Shown here: positions 14,435-28,300 of the stretch, one piece after another
Layout of the letters: the number at the start of each line of letters is the position of its first letter
How positions within the stretch are numbered: position 1 is the stretch's first letter
Assembly: GCA_013399015.1 (NCBI GenBank)
Contig: VWZX01001164.1
Span: 682,001-746,000, forward strand
Direction: 5' to 3'
DNA: 64,000 nucleotides
Source of the DNA: Galbula dea
Taxonomy: Eukaryota; Chordata; Aves; Piciformes; Galbulidae
The notes under the pieces: generated by a model
Told to the model about the DNA's origin: nothing
Database searches by the model: none
The model's input: the letters and a program-made list of their open reading frames with translations, nothing else
Program-made: the position numbers and the translations under genes

Positions 14435-14490
14435 AAATAAGGCTATCTCTGCCCTGAGGCACTGGCAGTCTGACACAGAAATGGCTACTG
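14435..14490 (-). repeat. Probable MIR (amniote CORE-SINE) remnant
   Basis: The plus strand reads like the antisense of a MIR body (phrases such as ATCTCTGCCCTGAGG and CAGTCTGACACAG). It is short and diverged, so the assignment is tentative. Confidence 0.33.
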
Positions 14491-16514
14491 TAGAATGTGA
14501 GGAATTTGATTTTTTTTTTTAGATAAAACCAAGTGTAGTTAATAAGGCATCTTGCTCAGTTTTTTGAAAAATTTAAATTGCCAAATTTATTTTGACAGAG
14601 CTTTTAAAATGAAATTGCTAAAATTATGCTACATGTCAATATTTTTTCTCAGAATCAATATGTACAGTAGTCCATTTCAGGGTGAGTTCATAAGGCTGCA
14701 ATTACTTTGTAGCAGACACTACAGTGCTGCACAGCTGCAACACTGATTTCTCTCCTAAAGAACAGCATTGACAAGAGAACGGATACCATTTGTGGTATTA
14801 AAAGAGTGTATAGATATTTGTAAACAAAGGATATTGTTGAATTATTACTTAGTATTTATTGTTACTAAATACCTCTCAAATAGCATTTACTACTGGACCT
14901 TTAGTGCTAAAATGCTGGATTGGACAGGAGCAATGTGAAGTTATGGTTCCCTCAAAGTTGTCTGTAAGTTCTTTTCAGAGAATTAGCTCACTGCTGCTCT
15001 CCCCACCAGCAGCTGATTCCCTGCATATCTGTGGATTCATTGTGTTTACCACACCACCTCTCATTGCCCAGAGCCTTTTCTACTAACTAATAACACTTTC
15101 CCAAAGCATTGGGATGATATTCCAGACCCACTTATGGTGTTTTAAGCCTTCCCACAGAGTCATGTTTTAAAGTTGACTCTTAGCATGTTTTCTGGCTTTG
15201 TAATCAGAAAGGGGCTATGTTTAAGGTTCAGGTGTTAGCATAGTGGCTTGCTGATGTGAACGTGCCCACAATGCTCATAGTGGAGTGATAGTATGTCACA
15301 GCATCATTTTTACTTTGAAGACTACTACTGTGATCACTTTTATGGACTGTAGATTGATTTCTGACAGAGTGTAACAGGAGCCACTGCCTCAGGTAGAAGC
15401 AAGATACAACCAAACCTGCACTCATGGAGGCTTTCCAAAACTTCCACATGGGCAACTACTGATGCCCACATGGTATGCCAGGGTCCTGTTGAGAAAACTG
15501 TTGAATTGGAACTAGTTTAGCATGCAAGTGGAGTGATAAAGGACTTGGTTATTTCTGAAATGTGCTGTGATGTATATTGTGTATATAGATCTCCAGCAAG
15601 TAAGAGGCTCTTTAGGATGACCCTAAGCACATAGAAAAGGTGCTGTACTGTCTTCCTTTCCAACTTTGAGTCTCATCAGGTTTTGTTCTCCTCTGCGTAG
15701 ACAGTGGATCGGTGATAGAGCAGTTGTCTTTGATATATCTTTAAAGGAAAACCTCTCCTACTTCATTTTCAGTGGTGCTGTCAATATGTTCTTAAAAGTT
15801 TCTTGTCTTTACTTAGCCTGTGATACCTTCCTGTGCTGTATCTGCCTTCTGTTCCACCTTTTCTGTACATGCTCTCTTGGCTTTTTGTAACTTGCAACTC
15901 TTAGTTATTTCTGTAGCTTTATGTATTATAGACATTGGATTTGAATTAGGTACCTAGCCCACACAAACCTCATTCTAATGATGAAACATATTCTTAAAGC
16001 TTTGACTTTGATGTCACTATTAATCAGCACTTGACTTTCAGTTAGGTTTCTGGTTTTCAAATGTGGGGATTAAAACAGATATTCAGACTTGTTGAGGGCT
16101 CTGTGAATGGCTTCAGGTTATTCTTTAGACTGTGTTGGGATGGAGCCAACAGGCAAACACAACATTTTGTTAGCAAAATGAGAAACTTTTAATTTTCCTC
16201 CAACAGGTTAGTAATTTAGTACAACCTGTTCACATTATGATGAATCACCAGTGCAATATCTAAGATGTGTTTATGGTTGTTATTACTGTAGGAGCTGTAC
16301 TGAACAAACAAGACCAAGCTCTTTTATACCGAGTGGAGACAATGAAATATAAAGTTTGGCAAAGCCCTTGATAATACTTGTTGGTGACTACTGTAGTTGT
16401 GAATCCCAGACACAGTAGTTTGGGGTGGTAGTGTAGGTCTCTCAAATTCTATTCATAGAAGTTTATCTCTCAGAAGTGTATATTCAGTCTCTGCTCATAT
16501 TAATTCTTGTGCAG

Positions 16515-16546
16515 AGAGAGCAAAAGTCAAGTTTCTTAACTCACAG
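16515..16546 (+). other. Exon-like segment, plus strand
   Basis: A pyrimidine-biased stretch ending TTCTTGTGCAG precedes 32 bases and then a near-consensus CAG|GTGAGA donor. Two frames are open. The length is not a multiple of three and there is no homology, so it may be cryptic. Confidence 0.2.
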
Positions 16547-17602
16547 GTGAGAGATATGACAACTGAGCTCTCAGCGTGCTTGCTCTGTTCCTTCTCTTGC
16601 TGATCAAGCTTGGCAGAGTGGATTCCATTAAAAGGAATTCCAGCACAAAATGAACAAGGGAGTTTCCTCCTCTTGATCGTAACTTGTGGCATGATGGTTG
16701 CAGGAAAGATGAGTACAAGTTGTATGGGAAACTGGGTAGGGCTGTATTAGTTGTCCCAAATGGAAAAAAGGGAGAAATTACTTCCTATACTAATTGCCAG
16801 TGTCTGATGTTTGGATCATACTGAGAATCCTAGTTGGAAACACAAGTCTTTATGTATCCTAATACAGTGCTTAAGCAGAAGTTATTGTAGCTTTAGATTA
16901 CATCTTCTGCCCCAGTTCTAGCTTGTTTCAGCCAGTTTGGAGCACAAAGAGAGGCTTATATCTCTCTCTACCTGCTCATATGGATAAGCCCTTTAGTATG
17001 TAGAATTTAACATTTTGAGAGAGACTAGGGTTGCCCTGAAAATTTAAAGACTCTGACATAGAAATTATGAAATCACAGTTGTTAATTGGAAATTGCAGAA
17101 GTCTGGAGCAATTAATCTTGTATTTTTCTTATGGAGGGGTGAGAGAGGTTAGCATGTCAGCACTTCATTCTACTGACAGAAAAAAAAGCAGGAGGAACAA
17201 AACCACAACTAAAAAAAGATCAAACACACAGATTTGTCAGATGTCTGATTGAAGGTCAAAGATAGTTGTTAGCACGTCCCAAAGTTTTGGGAGACATTAG
17301 GTTATGAGGCCCTTCTGGAGACAGCTTTTGAAACATTGGGGTCTGTTAAGCTCCACAGGCCTTCTTGCAACATTTGCTACGTTAGTGTACCTTGCATGCT
17401 GACAAATCAGGAAAAACTGAAGAACTGGCTGTGGCTTTTGGTGTTTGGGGTTTTTTTAGCTTACAGTTTCTTTCTCTTTCCAGTTAGTTGCTTTTCTTTT
17501 TTTACTTGTCTCTTCTGCCCTCTTGAGCTATACTAATTTGGGCTTAGAATCTGTGCATCATATTCAGAGGCAATACGGAAGCTACACATTGCTAAGTAGT
17601 TT

Positions 17603-17623
17603 GGCTAAGTAAGTAAGTAAGTC
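17603..17623. repeat. (AAGT)n short tandem repeat
   Basis: About four uninterrupted units of TAAG/AAGT. Each unit recreates a GTAAGT splice-donor hexamer, so donor predictions here are an artefact of the repeat. Confidence 0.75.
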
Positions 17624-20600
17624 TCAGTACATATGTGTGAGTGAGTCTCTAAGGGATCTAAAGAGGTTTGAGGCGCATAGTGAGCGGTCTGGAAGAAAAA
17701 GTAACCTACTCCAGTTTAGACATCCTCCAGGCTTAATTGGCATTCTTCAATTTACTTAGACTCCCCTCAGTTGTTGATCCACCATCCTCTCATAAGTCAT
17801 TTTCTATTTCACACTCTAGAAATAAAGTACAGTAGAAGCACAGGATTTTCTAATGTGATCAGACTTCTTATCTGGTTTGGTCATTATTTTGTAGAGATTT
17901 GATTGCTATTTATGATGTGTAACAGAGGTCATTATTTTATCACATGCTTTCTGAGTATGGTAATGTCACTTAAATGAAGGCTTTCTTTCAGTTTAACTTA
18001 GTAAGGATAATATATTTCTGATTTCTTGTAAATAAATCTGAATTTCCACAAATGTGCATGCATGGTACCAGGAAAGCTTTTTTGTTAGAATATGCAGATA
18101 CAGGTAGATTAATAGAGTATAGAACTTTGTGCAAGCTAGAAATGTTATTTTTATTGAAAAAATCTTTTTGGTTTAAAATTTTATTTGTATTATCTTCAGT
18201 GTTGTGATCCCATTATTCATGTGACAGGCTTTGAGGGTTTTAGTTCCTTATTGGATATGTAGCCCTTTTAACAGGAAAAAAGAAAGAGGTATTGCTCAAC
18301 AAAGTTGAGTATTTTAAAAATAAATTTAACATTGTTAACATTTACTTTGTTAAAAGTTGTTCAGTGAATGAGATGTGTGTTTGTTCCACTACACTGCAGG
18401 TTTATGAATTAGATTTTCTCCACAAGTGCAATTTGCTCAGATATTCTTCCTCAGTTTTTTTAAGAGCCTGTAATGGACTCTAGGAAGCCTTCAATGGTTC
18501 TGAGGAAAACGGAGCTAGGTCACTATTACTCAGTCTTGAGTGAGCCTGTAAAAAAATGTCTAATAGGGATATCTGCCACTAATCTTGCTAGAAGGACCCA
18601 GAAGGAAAAGAACAAGGAATAAGGAGTGAATAAGAGTGAGTAAGTTTGGCAGCTTCTCCCAGGAGACAAGGCATACATACATCTCAAGAGATCACATAAC
18701 GCTGAAATGCCATACAAGGAGCACTGCTGGAGCTAAAGCCAAGCAAGAGTATTGGGAGAGACTGTAGTCCTGAATGGAGAGACTCTGGTTGTGCTGGACA
18801 GCTTGATCTTTTCAGGCACTGCTGACGCTTGGTGTGACCAGTCTGTCTGATCCCAGCAGTTCATGCTATGGTTGCTCAAAAGCAGTTTAGCAACAGAAGT
18901 ATACAAGTGGTGTGACTCTTGGCCAACCTATTTCATGGTCTACTTTCTGTAAGATACTCAGACCCTTCCAACTCTTATATAGACTGGGCACTCCAAAACG
19001 CAGTGTACAGAAATAGCTTTCTCACCCACATTCCTGAACTTGTCCCAGTACAGAAAGGCTCCTTTTTGCCTATGAAGCCAACATAATATCTCCTCTGTAC
19101 AGCAGATAAGAATTTCATGAGGTTAGGGAAGATCAGTTAAATACAAAGCACATACAGAAGCAAAGAAACAAAAAATACATAACAATCTTGCAGAACCATT
19201 CAGAGTGGTGGGCCAGTTTAGCAGTAGCAAGCTACAGTGCACAATGTACTTCAGAAAGAACCATGAAGTATCATATGGAGCATGTTCATCACTGACCTGG
19301 TCCCATGCAGTGCTCCTTTGTGCCAACTCAGGGCTGTGTTGAAGGTACTTAAGTAACAGCCTGAATATTCTGGCTTTAAGAAAGAGCTCAGTCACATCCC
19401 TCCAAGTGTGTAGACATCTTTGAACTTCCCACTCAACAGCAAAAAGATTAACTTCTTAGAGGCTGCAACTAGCATGTGACTTTGTAAGCAATAGTAGTTG
19501 CATGAAGGCTCACCAAACGTTGCAAGAAGGGGTGAGAAGCAAGCTCTGTTTCTGACTGGACTAGCCTCTAACATTTTTTTTGATGCTGATGAAAAAGTAT
19601 GGATCGCTTCTGCATGGCAGAAACAAAAAGTACTGCTTGGTTATGAACTCTAGGAGTAGAGAGAAGCAGCAGCATATGAAGAACAGAAGAGTGTTTTCCA
19701 TCTGCCAACTAAATCCTGTAGGGTAATGCTATTGTATTTAAACTAGAGAGTTTACATACCTTTCTTGTGGTATCTTGGGAATCTCGCCTTTAGTAGTAAA
19801 TGTGCTTGCTCTAAATTGTTTCTCAATGGACTGGTAACAATCAGGGCTTACCAGTTTTCTGAATGGCTGTTATTTGTGTCTGAAGACTTCTTGGGAAAGG
19901 TATATGTAATAGTAGGAATTCAGCTATATTACTGTGATATGTAAATAGCTACTGTGTGGTTTCTTAGGGAAACCAAGGCAGGAGATGGTTGTATTTTTGC
20001 TGTCCTAGGTTTAAAATGGTGTCATCTTGCTCTAGACAAAATCTTGTTTGGGGAATCTTATGATTCTACTGTTTGTTTTATTTTGTGTTTTGTTTTGTTT
20101 TCTGCCTCAAAAGTAGTTGAGCTTGGAAATATTTGAGTACCCTCTTCTCCTTTTCCCAACTTTACTTTGACTGAAAATTCGCCCATCATTTCTGCGCAGC
20201 TGCCACAATTTGCTCTATATTTATTCTTCAAGTGAGTTTAGCAGACTCCTTTGTAGATAACTCAGTAACTCAGCTACTAATTGCATGAATAATCTTTTTC
20301 ATCAGAACATGCCTGCTCATTTTTCCACGGAAGCTGCTAGTGTCTGTCTTTTATATGTAACATTACTTTCTCTCTATATTGTTTCTAAGATGTCTTCTCT
20401 AAGATTTTGACACGAGTCCTAGTTACGCAGCTAAAGAGGTGGCTGAACCAGCGAGACATTTTTCCTAGACCTGCCTCAGAAAGCAGCATGCAAGTTGAAA
20501 TTTCATTTTCAAATTTAACTTCTCCCTCTTGGAACAAATTCACTACAAAGTCTCACTTTTTATAGCCTCAGTAACAGTTTCTGGATTTTCAAAGTCAATT

Positions 20601-21030
20601 CAGCTGTAAGCTGAAGTAATTATGGCACATGCTATAAACCACAAGCACTGTAAACTCAGCATGGACTACTATATCACCATTTTGAAGGTATATCAATCTC
20701 CTTTTACTCTAATTTGTTATACCCACTCTTTCTTTGGTCACTTTTTTCTTACCCTCACATTCATTTATTAAAAAAAAATGAGAATGGGGCCAGTTCTCAA
20801 TTCATAAAAACATAAGCCACTTTTGGAACCATGAAATTTAGAATTAAAATGGCTTTAGAATAAAAATGAATAAATTGTACATTTTTCTCCACGTTGTCCC
20901 TTCTGTGGGAAAGCAGCACACTGCTAACGTAAGGCTATTATTAATTGAGACTATGTCTACTGCTATCAGTGAGGATCCATTGACTGCATTAATTATTGTA
21001 GCCTTACTCTACTAAATTCAACTTATTCCT

Positions 21031-21052
21031 TATGGACTGCATGCAGTCCATA
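21031..21052. repeat. Perfect 22-bp palindrome
   Basis: The half site TATGGACTGCA is followed immediately by its exact reverse complement, with no spacer. Outside it, CCTTA on the left and TAAGG on the right extend the symmetry with a small offset. It could extrude a cruciform or form an RNA hairpin; no protein site is recognised. Confidence 0.85.
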
Positions 21053-21804
21053 CAGTAAGGATAGATTTCTTGTACAAGGCATCTCTAAGAAGTAGGCAAG
21101 GAAACCTTGGATGTTTTGTCTTTAAGGATTGGCAGACAATGAAAGAACGAAGCACATGGAGTGCCTCATACCTGAACATTTCCGTGATGTTTATAAGATT
21201 TACAGAGAAATTATTTGTCATTCTTTTTTCCTTATTTTTGCAAATGTGTGCTTATCCCACTTTTGTCCAGGCCTGGATATGAAATGCCAGACTACCACAA
21301 GAAAGCCTAGGCATCACAATATTTTTCCAGCTCAACCACAGCAACTGAAAATCTCATGAGACAGCTTACAGATTTCCAGCTCAAACTTGCAGAACCAAGA
21401 TGTTTACATAATTTATATAAGGTGGGTCTACATATGTGTGGGATGTTTAGCTATAATAATGGCCAAGTTTTCAAAGCTGCTCAGCCCATTCAGCATTTGG
21501 GCCTTCAGTCTCTTACAGAATGATGGTAAAATACTTGGTCTAAATAACTGGGAGAAGGGAGAAGACTTTATTACTATTTTACTTGGTTCAAACAATTCTG
21601 TATTTTAGATCATAAATGTTACTACATATCATAATTATTACAACTTCATATATTTTGCATTTCTAGGTGGTAGCCATTCAAGGCTTCAGAACACCTAGCA
21701 ATAGTTAGCTTCAGGGAGTACTCAAGTAGTCATATCAGAGTATTTGAGCAACTCCAATTATGACATCTGTAGGTGTGACACACGAATGAAAAACTGAGTC
21801 TTAC

Positions 21805-21847
21805 CTTCATAAAGAATGAAGGAATGCTGGTTCCACTATTGTACAAA
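21805..21847 (-). other. MIR-like cryptic exon, minus strand
   Basis: On the minus strand the acceptor TCCTTCTATTTCTCAG is followed by 43 bases and a GAAG|GTAAGA donor, with one open frame. The acceptor and the start of the segment resemble the sense MIR body (CTGTGCCTCAGTTTCC), a known source of exonised acceptors. I read it as a MIR-derived cryptic splice unit, possibly unused. Confidence 0.27.
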
Positions 21848-24800
21848 CTGAGAAATAGAAGGAGACCTTGGTGAATGCTACCAAAGGACATTTATGGCTT
21901 GTTGTGTGTCCTTCTATTTTCTAATTCAAGTATTTTCAACATGAATGGCAGCTTTGTAAAGCTCAGGAGCTTAAAAGAAAAAAGGTATTGACGCTAAAGT
22001 TCTCCACACTGAAATACCTTTGATGACAAGAAAAAAAAAAGGGTAATATTGCCAGGCCACTGTCCATAAGGAGACAGGTGCAATAAGCATGCTGTTTGCA
22101 CTTCGATCTTGAATGAAAGGTCATTAAAAAACTCTCCCTGACTGTGGATCACACATCCCAGGAGCAACAACATGTTAAAATACTGAAAGATGGAGCAAAC
22201 TTAAGGGCTACTACATATGAGAGAGTGCTTCAGGTAGCTTTAAAAGATGTAGGTCTTGGACACCCAGAAGAAAACTATCTGTATACTTGCAGGACATGTT
22301 ATTTTTAAGAAAAATCACATACTGTTGTTTTCTAAAATATTTTCTGACCACAAACCAGTGTGATTTCTTGTTAATAATAGATTGTTACCTGTAAGAACAT
22401 ATTCCTTCCCATACTAAAATGTAGCAGAGTGCAAGAGGCATTTGAGACTGATGTCCCCAGCACAGCACCAGTATATTTTAAAAAGAGGCAAAATGCATTT
22501 TATGAGGAAATGCGATAGGGCCCAAAATGCCTTTTAATTTATTTTTATAATAAATATCATTAAACAGAATGTTGAAGCCATATACTTTTTTTAATGTAAT
22601 GCTTATAATGTAAAAAGGAACCATTTCATGAAAAGGTTGAAATAAGCAGTTACTAACAATGAAGTCACTATTTTGTTGAAACCCGATAAACTTTCTGGGA
22701 TAATTTGGGATTTTTTAACAACATTTTTAGGACTGAAAGGAAAAAAAGGGAACCTTAAGTTTGGCAGAAATGAAAAATTATTTCTGTGGCAGCTTCATTT
22801 GGACATGGAAAACCTGTTTCAAACCATTTGTGGCTTCACCTCTTCCAAACTACTTATTATGTGCTATAAATTACATATAACATGTAACATAAAAATTAAA
22901 TAGAATTGTCTGGATCCATAGATAGAGATTGAGAGTTAATTAAATAAATGCATGGGGAAAAAATCTGTGTGAGATACAGGACTAGGGGTTCCCTGCTGTA
23001 CCTATTTAATGAAGTCTCATCCATCTGATGGCTCCTGGACCCACTCTTCAACACTTACACAAAAATGTCACTTTCTTTATGGGGGAAAAGTGTGGAATGT
23101 GCCTTACCCACATCAAGTACACCATTTTACAATTCCAATCCAATTAATTAAGCCTCTATTCTTCATGCATGAATGCCAGTCTCTCAGTTACACACCCAAG
23201 GCAAAGCTCCAAGGGGGCCAGCCAGCCAAAAAAAGAAGGTACATTTCCAGCTCTCATTTACTTAAATACGTATTTTTGGTAAAAACAAAATGTTTAATAT
23301 GACTTCAAATAAATATGTGTATATTTCTCCAGGACCAGAGCGTCAGTAGCTTACATCTCAGAAAAACAAGCTTATATTATTTTTATTTTTAATTCAGAGT
23401 CATAATTAAAGCAGGGAGGAGAGGACAGCCTTCTCTGTGAATGAGAAAATTAGACTCAGTGTAGTGAGATGGGAGGGTAGAAGGAGACTTCTGATGCGTG
23501 ATTAAATGAGAAGGCAGTATGGTGAGGGCAGATGAGCCACAGCACAGTGGGAGTACGGAAAGCACAGTGAAAGAAATAAACAGAAGACAAGACGCTGAAG
23601 AACCATAACCTGACTGCACTTCTGAAGAGTTAAAAATGAACTGATCATCTGTCAGGAAACCACACAAGAGGGGGGAGATATGGTTCCAGTCCCACCTCCC
23701 TGGGTAGGAATGTTGCTCTTATCTGATAAAGGGAGAAGAGTAACTATTTTATTCTTACTGCACAGCACTGCGCTGTTATTTTTAGCACTCTGTGAGTATG
23801 TTTCCTACAGATGATTTGTTATTTCAGTGCTAGAAACAGCCATGCTATTTTTCTGTAATTATATTATATAAAGTCTCTTCATTTATGCCTTTGTTAGTTA
23901 TTTTACTTGTATTGATCAAAATCTCGGTCAAATTCACTATATTGTCTGAATACCTGAGATCCAGCTTGGGTAAGCACATGCTTAGCTCTCTCTTGCACTG
24001 CAACCTCACTCTGGAGTAAAAGTACACATTACATATAGAAGCATGTATAAAAAGTTATGCTTGCTGCCTCAGTATAACTTGTGTGTCAGTCTAAGGTCAC
24101 AGACAGGGATGACCTCTTCCAAAATTAGCCATAGTAGTAGAAAATGTTGCAGCTCACTATTATTAGTGCTCATCAAATGGTGTTACTCTTTATGGGAGGA
24201 ATCATATTAGTGCTACCCAAAGGCAGTGGCTGTCATTGTGAATAGTCAATCATTTTAGTAAATAAAAAACATTGTAGACCTTCTCAGCTTATCAGAGAAA
24301 TTTGGGGTGGGAGCTGGAACTGTCAAGCCTTGCTGGTACTGTAGCATCAGCTCTCCCCTCCTTTCCCCAGCGATGGTTTCTGTGCCAATACATAACAAAA
24401 TGCCAGTGCAAGTATGGACTTGACAAGTGCTCTTAGTCCAAAAAATTGTTTCACCTGTTGCAATTACACCTTGGAACATTTTTACAATTTTCTGCAGAGT
24501 TGATATTTCCCAAATGAAATTATATTTTCCAACTAGACTGCAAATTTGAAGCATTTCACCTATTTACATATCCCTTCAATCTGTCACCATTGGTGCTAGA
24601 AGGGACAAATCTGAAACAGAAAGGAAAAGTTGACAAGTCCTAAAATTAAAAAGTTATTGATTAAGCCATTTCACTTGTTCTTACATTCCAGTACTGTACT
24701 ACAGGAAACAAATGTTTAATTTATTTTGGATAAAGGGATTCAATTTGTGATAATATAATATCCTTACAAACTTGGGTTTCTCATAGGAAAATGTCTAATG

Positions 24801-25184
24801 AGTCTTTTCTATTACACTAAACATACTGTGTAGCAGAGCTGGTTGATTCTTGCCCAAACAATGTTTTTGAACATTTGTCAGAATTGTTGCTTGATTCAAG
24901 AAAATTCATATCCCATTATATTCACTATTTTCTAACATTTACTTGAACAGTTTTTGTTTAGGTAAAAACTGATTTGGTCCCCAAGATGTATCAGTTCATT
25001 GAAAACCAGAGAACAGATAATGGTATTGGGTCAGTAAATGACCAACCACAATCATAGTTGCTAATAATAAATGGTTTACTTTGCAAGCAGCCTCTAACAT
25101 TGAAATTGTTCATTAAAAATGCAAACGTACTTGATATTCTACGAAATCTAGTTTGTGTATTATTGATCTGCAGAAGAAGGATCA

Positions 25185-25345
25185 ATGCCTGATTGTCAAA
25201 TGCAATTATTAAACATTTTGCCAGAACACAGACATGGTCGGCAAATATTCATTAAAGGCAAAATAAATTCGAAGCATTATCACAATTCTTCACTGCAATT
25301 GATTAAATAGCATGTATTGTTTAATAGCATTTTTTTTCCTCACTC
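25185..25345. promoter_or_regulatory. Possible conserved regulatory block rich in homeodomain cores
   Basis: About 160 bases with many ATTA/TAAT-type cores (GCAATTATTAAAC, TTCATTAAAGG, CAATTGATTAAATAG) in an otherwise unique stretch. Such clustering is typical of developmental enhancers, but AT-rich DNA also yields these cores by chance. Conservation has not been tested. Confidence 0.2.
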
Positions 25346-28300
25346 CAAAGTGTTTTCTTTTAAAAATACAAGGAAATATAAAGAAATAAATCTTTATCTT
25401 TATTTTGATGCATTGGCAACATTACAGTCCTAATCAGTATTCTCAATCAGAACTGGGCCTTCTTTACACATAATGCTAGTAAAAGACATTCATTGCCCCA
25501 AACTACGTAACCTAAAGTTATTTCAGCAAAATAAATTGTGAAGAGCATAGTTCATCAGCTCTTCCCTAAATTATGTATAGTACAGTTCACCAGGAAGCAC
25601 TGTGTTCTCTCTAAATATTAACATTTGACATATTATAATTTAATAATTAGGGCATTATTTGGGTTGGAGGAATTGCTGTTTTAAAAAAATTCTTATCATG
25701 CTTTTCAAAAATATGTTGACTTTTTTTTTTAAAAAAGAAAGTCATTGTACTGGGAAAAAAAAGCTCTAAAATGTGGTGTGATTGTTGCCAGTGCAGTAAG
25801 TTATCCCTGAGTCTGTAAGAGCCTGATGCAAAAACATTGAAAGCTAGGAATTTTGTTATAGGAAATCTGTTGTGACATATAAAATTAGTTCATATACTCC
25901 ATGATAATAATCTGAAAAATTTAAATTACACCTATTTTATTACCTGTAAAACTGACAAGACAGTGTCAGTAAAATATCAATGGTCTCACACATGGTAGTT
26001 TTAATAATAAAATCACAGATTTGAATAGACTGTTGGCTCACCCCAAGTTCTAGAATTTAGTCACAGAGCTCCTCTCCACTTACACTAGGTACATTACTTC
26101 ACTCCCTTTGGCTCATGTTAAGACTCCCCAGGTGAAGGACATTTTGGTGTTCGTCTGATGGAATAGCCATGATTTGTCATGAAATGAGGGCAGGCAAGAC
26201 CAGCAGAAAGCGATCAGTATGCATAATCTCACTGTGCTCTGAAGCACCATAGCAGCCTCCTCTGGGAAAGAGAGCCTCTGAATCACAACTGGTTGTTGCT
26301 CTCAGCCTACATTTGTCATAGCCACTCCTCTGTTACTTTGCAATGAGGAGGCATCAAACTCATTTCTCTCCCATTCTACTCTAGAAAGTAAAAGGAAAGA
26401 AAAAATATTTTCCTTATCGCAGCAACTTCATTCTCAAGAGCAACAGATGACAAATCCATCTGCAGGACTGAACAAAATACTGTATTGAGATAGCAATTTT
26501 GGATGAAGCTGCAGCTAGGGGCTGATACAAACTTTACAATAGTTGCCCATACACTCAACCAATATTTTAAATATAAACCACCTTGAACTCTGGGACAGTT
26601 CAATGTTGCTTTTCTGTGTCTTTCCAGTGAACCCAACACCAGTTTTAGGTTTCTCATGACTTTTAGGTTTGGTTATAAACATTTTCACTGTTTACCTCAT
26701 GCATTGTTTCTTTTACTGTAAACTAGTTAATTATTGGGATTTTTAGTAACTGTGTTGGGGATTTCTTGTAAAGCTTTTTGGCTGTGTTTGTTTTTAGAGC
26801 CCGTAAATCTCATGGTATTTTATAAGACAACAGATTACTAAGACTAAGGTATTTAGTAATATGTTGAACTGTGTTGGTGTTTTATTTTGTTTCTCAAAGA
26901 ACTGTCATAAAGGCTGTAGGTATTTAATGGTATTAATTAAGAAGGATAGTACTTAGAAGATTAAACCAGTAGTTTCCTTTGCCTACAATCAATCCAAAAC
27001 ATATTCTTATTCCTTTCCTTCTTTCTCATGGATAGCCTCCTAATATTGTCAGGATTGATGTCATCATTTATCCACTCCAGAAGGATATATTCCCTGGAAA
27101 CTAATTAGTTAGTGGGGAGAGTGGTGAGGGGAAGCCAAATCTATTTTAGCGATTTTGTGTTCTTTTTGAGAACAGTATTTTTCATGAAACAGTGGTTTCT
27201 AATATTGTGTACATTTCCTTACACTAGTAGTTTTCTCATTGTTGACTTCCTCCGTTCATTCTCCCTCCCCCCTGTAGCCAAATAAGAAAAACAGATTACT
27301 GTCAATTTTGGCACAGAAAGGTATTTGCATCATTTTCTTAGAAGTCACATGCTTTGGATTTCCTCTTGTTTATGATATATTGAAATGTCTTCCAGATGTT
27401 TTTAATTATAGAAATTTTTCAGGAAAGCAAAGTAATCCGTAATAAAATTTCCTCTACATTTTTTAAAATAGCCAATAAATTAGTTTACTGTAGCTTATCA
27501 AACTGCCACATAATTCTACATTTGACCCTGGTGCAGCAAGGTCTGGCATTTCCTTAGACAGCTACTCTGGTGAGAGGCAAAGCAGGCTTCCCCAGGCATA
27601 CTTTTAGTTCCTCTTCCAAGGGAGAGCATTCCCTTCCTGAGGCCAAGCCAGCAGTGCGAGCACTCATTGGTCCGAGCAGGTCTGACTTCCTACACCAACA
27701 TAACCACCTCTGCTACACCAGCTTGGAAGAAGCAGATGTGTGACATGGAGTATGCCAAAGTTTGGATTCAGGACAGAGAGAAAGAAAAAATGTTTTAGCT
27801 ACTGGTATGCGATGCTGACGCTGTGCTGCATGAGGAGATTTTAATTCATAAATTTTGGGCAAGTGGCCAGATTGCTGTGGTAAAATCTGGAAGAAAATGC
27901 AACAAAATAATAAGATCAGTTCAGTTTTCAGAGACATGTATATGGGTGGGGGAAGGCTTTGATCATAAAAAAACCATTTTCAAATGGTCAGAGAACTAGA
28001 CAAAGGACAATGGCTATAAATCCTTTAAAATCTTTCCTGACTCTACCCCCTCTATGCATTCAGCTTTTTGTTCATCTTAACGGCACACCTGATAGGGATG
28101 CTTACTCTAAGCCTGTATTTATATCAGGACTTAAGGTAGGCAGAGTAATAGGAAATAGAACCCAATTTTGCCATTTCTGTGATTTTTTTTCAAGCTGTGT
28201 GTGTCTGTGTTTGTGTGGTGCTTGGTTTGTTTTTTTCTCTGAAATTTGTTACTAGTAGAAGTCAAGATCCGAAAGGCATAGCTTAGCAAACACCTTGGTG

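Larger units (their letters stand above)
10957..16514. other. Non-coding stretch, no gene supported
   Basis: Mostly AT-rich unique sequence. Around 12890-13260 it is somewhat richer in GC and open in several frames on both strands, but the frames overlap each other and show no splice-site pair or family match, so I do not call a gene. It also holds a probable MIR remnant near 14435 and a short inverted repeat near 14047. Confidence 0.65.
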
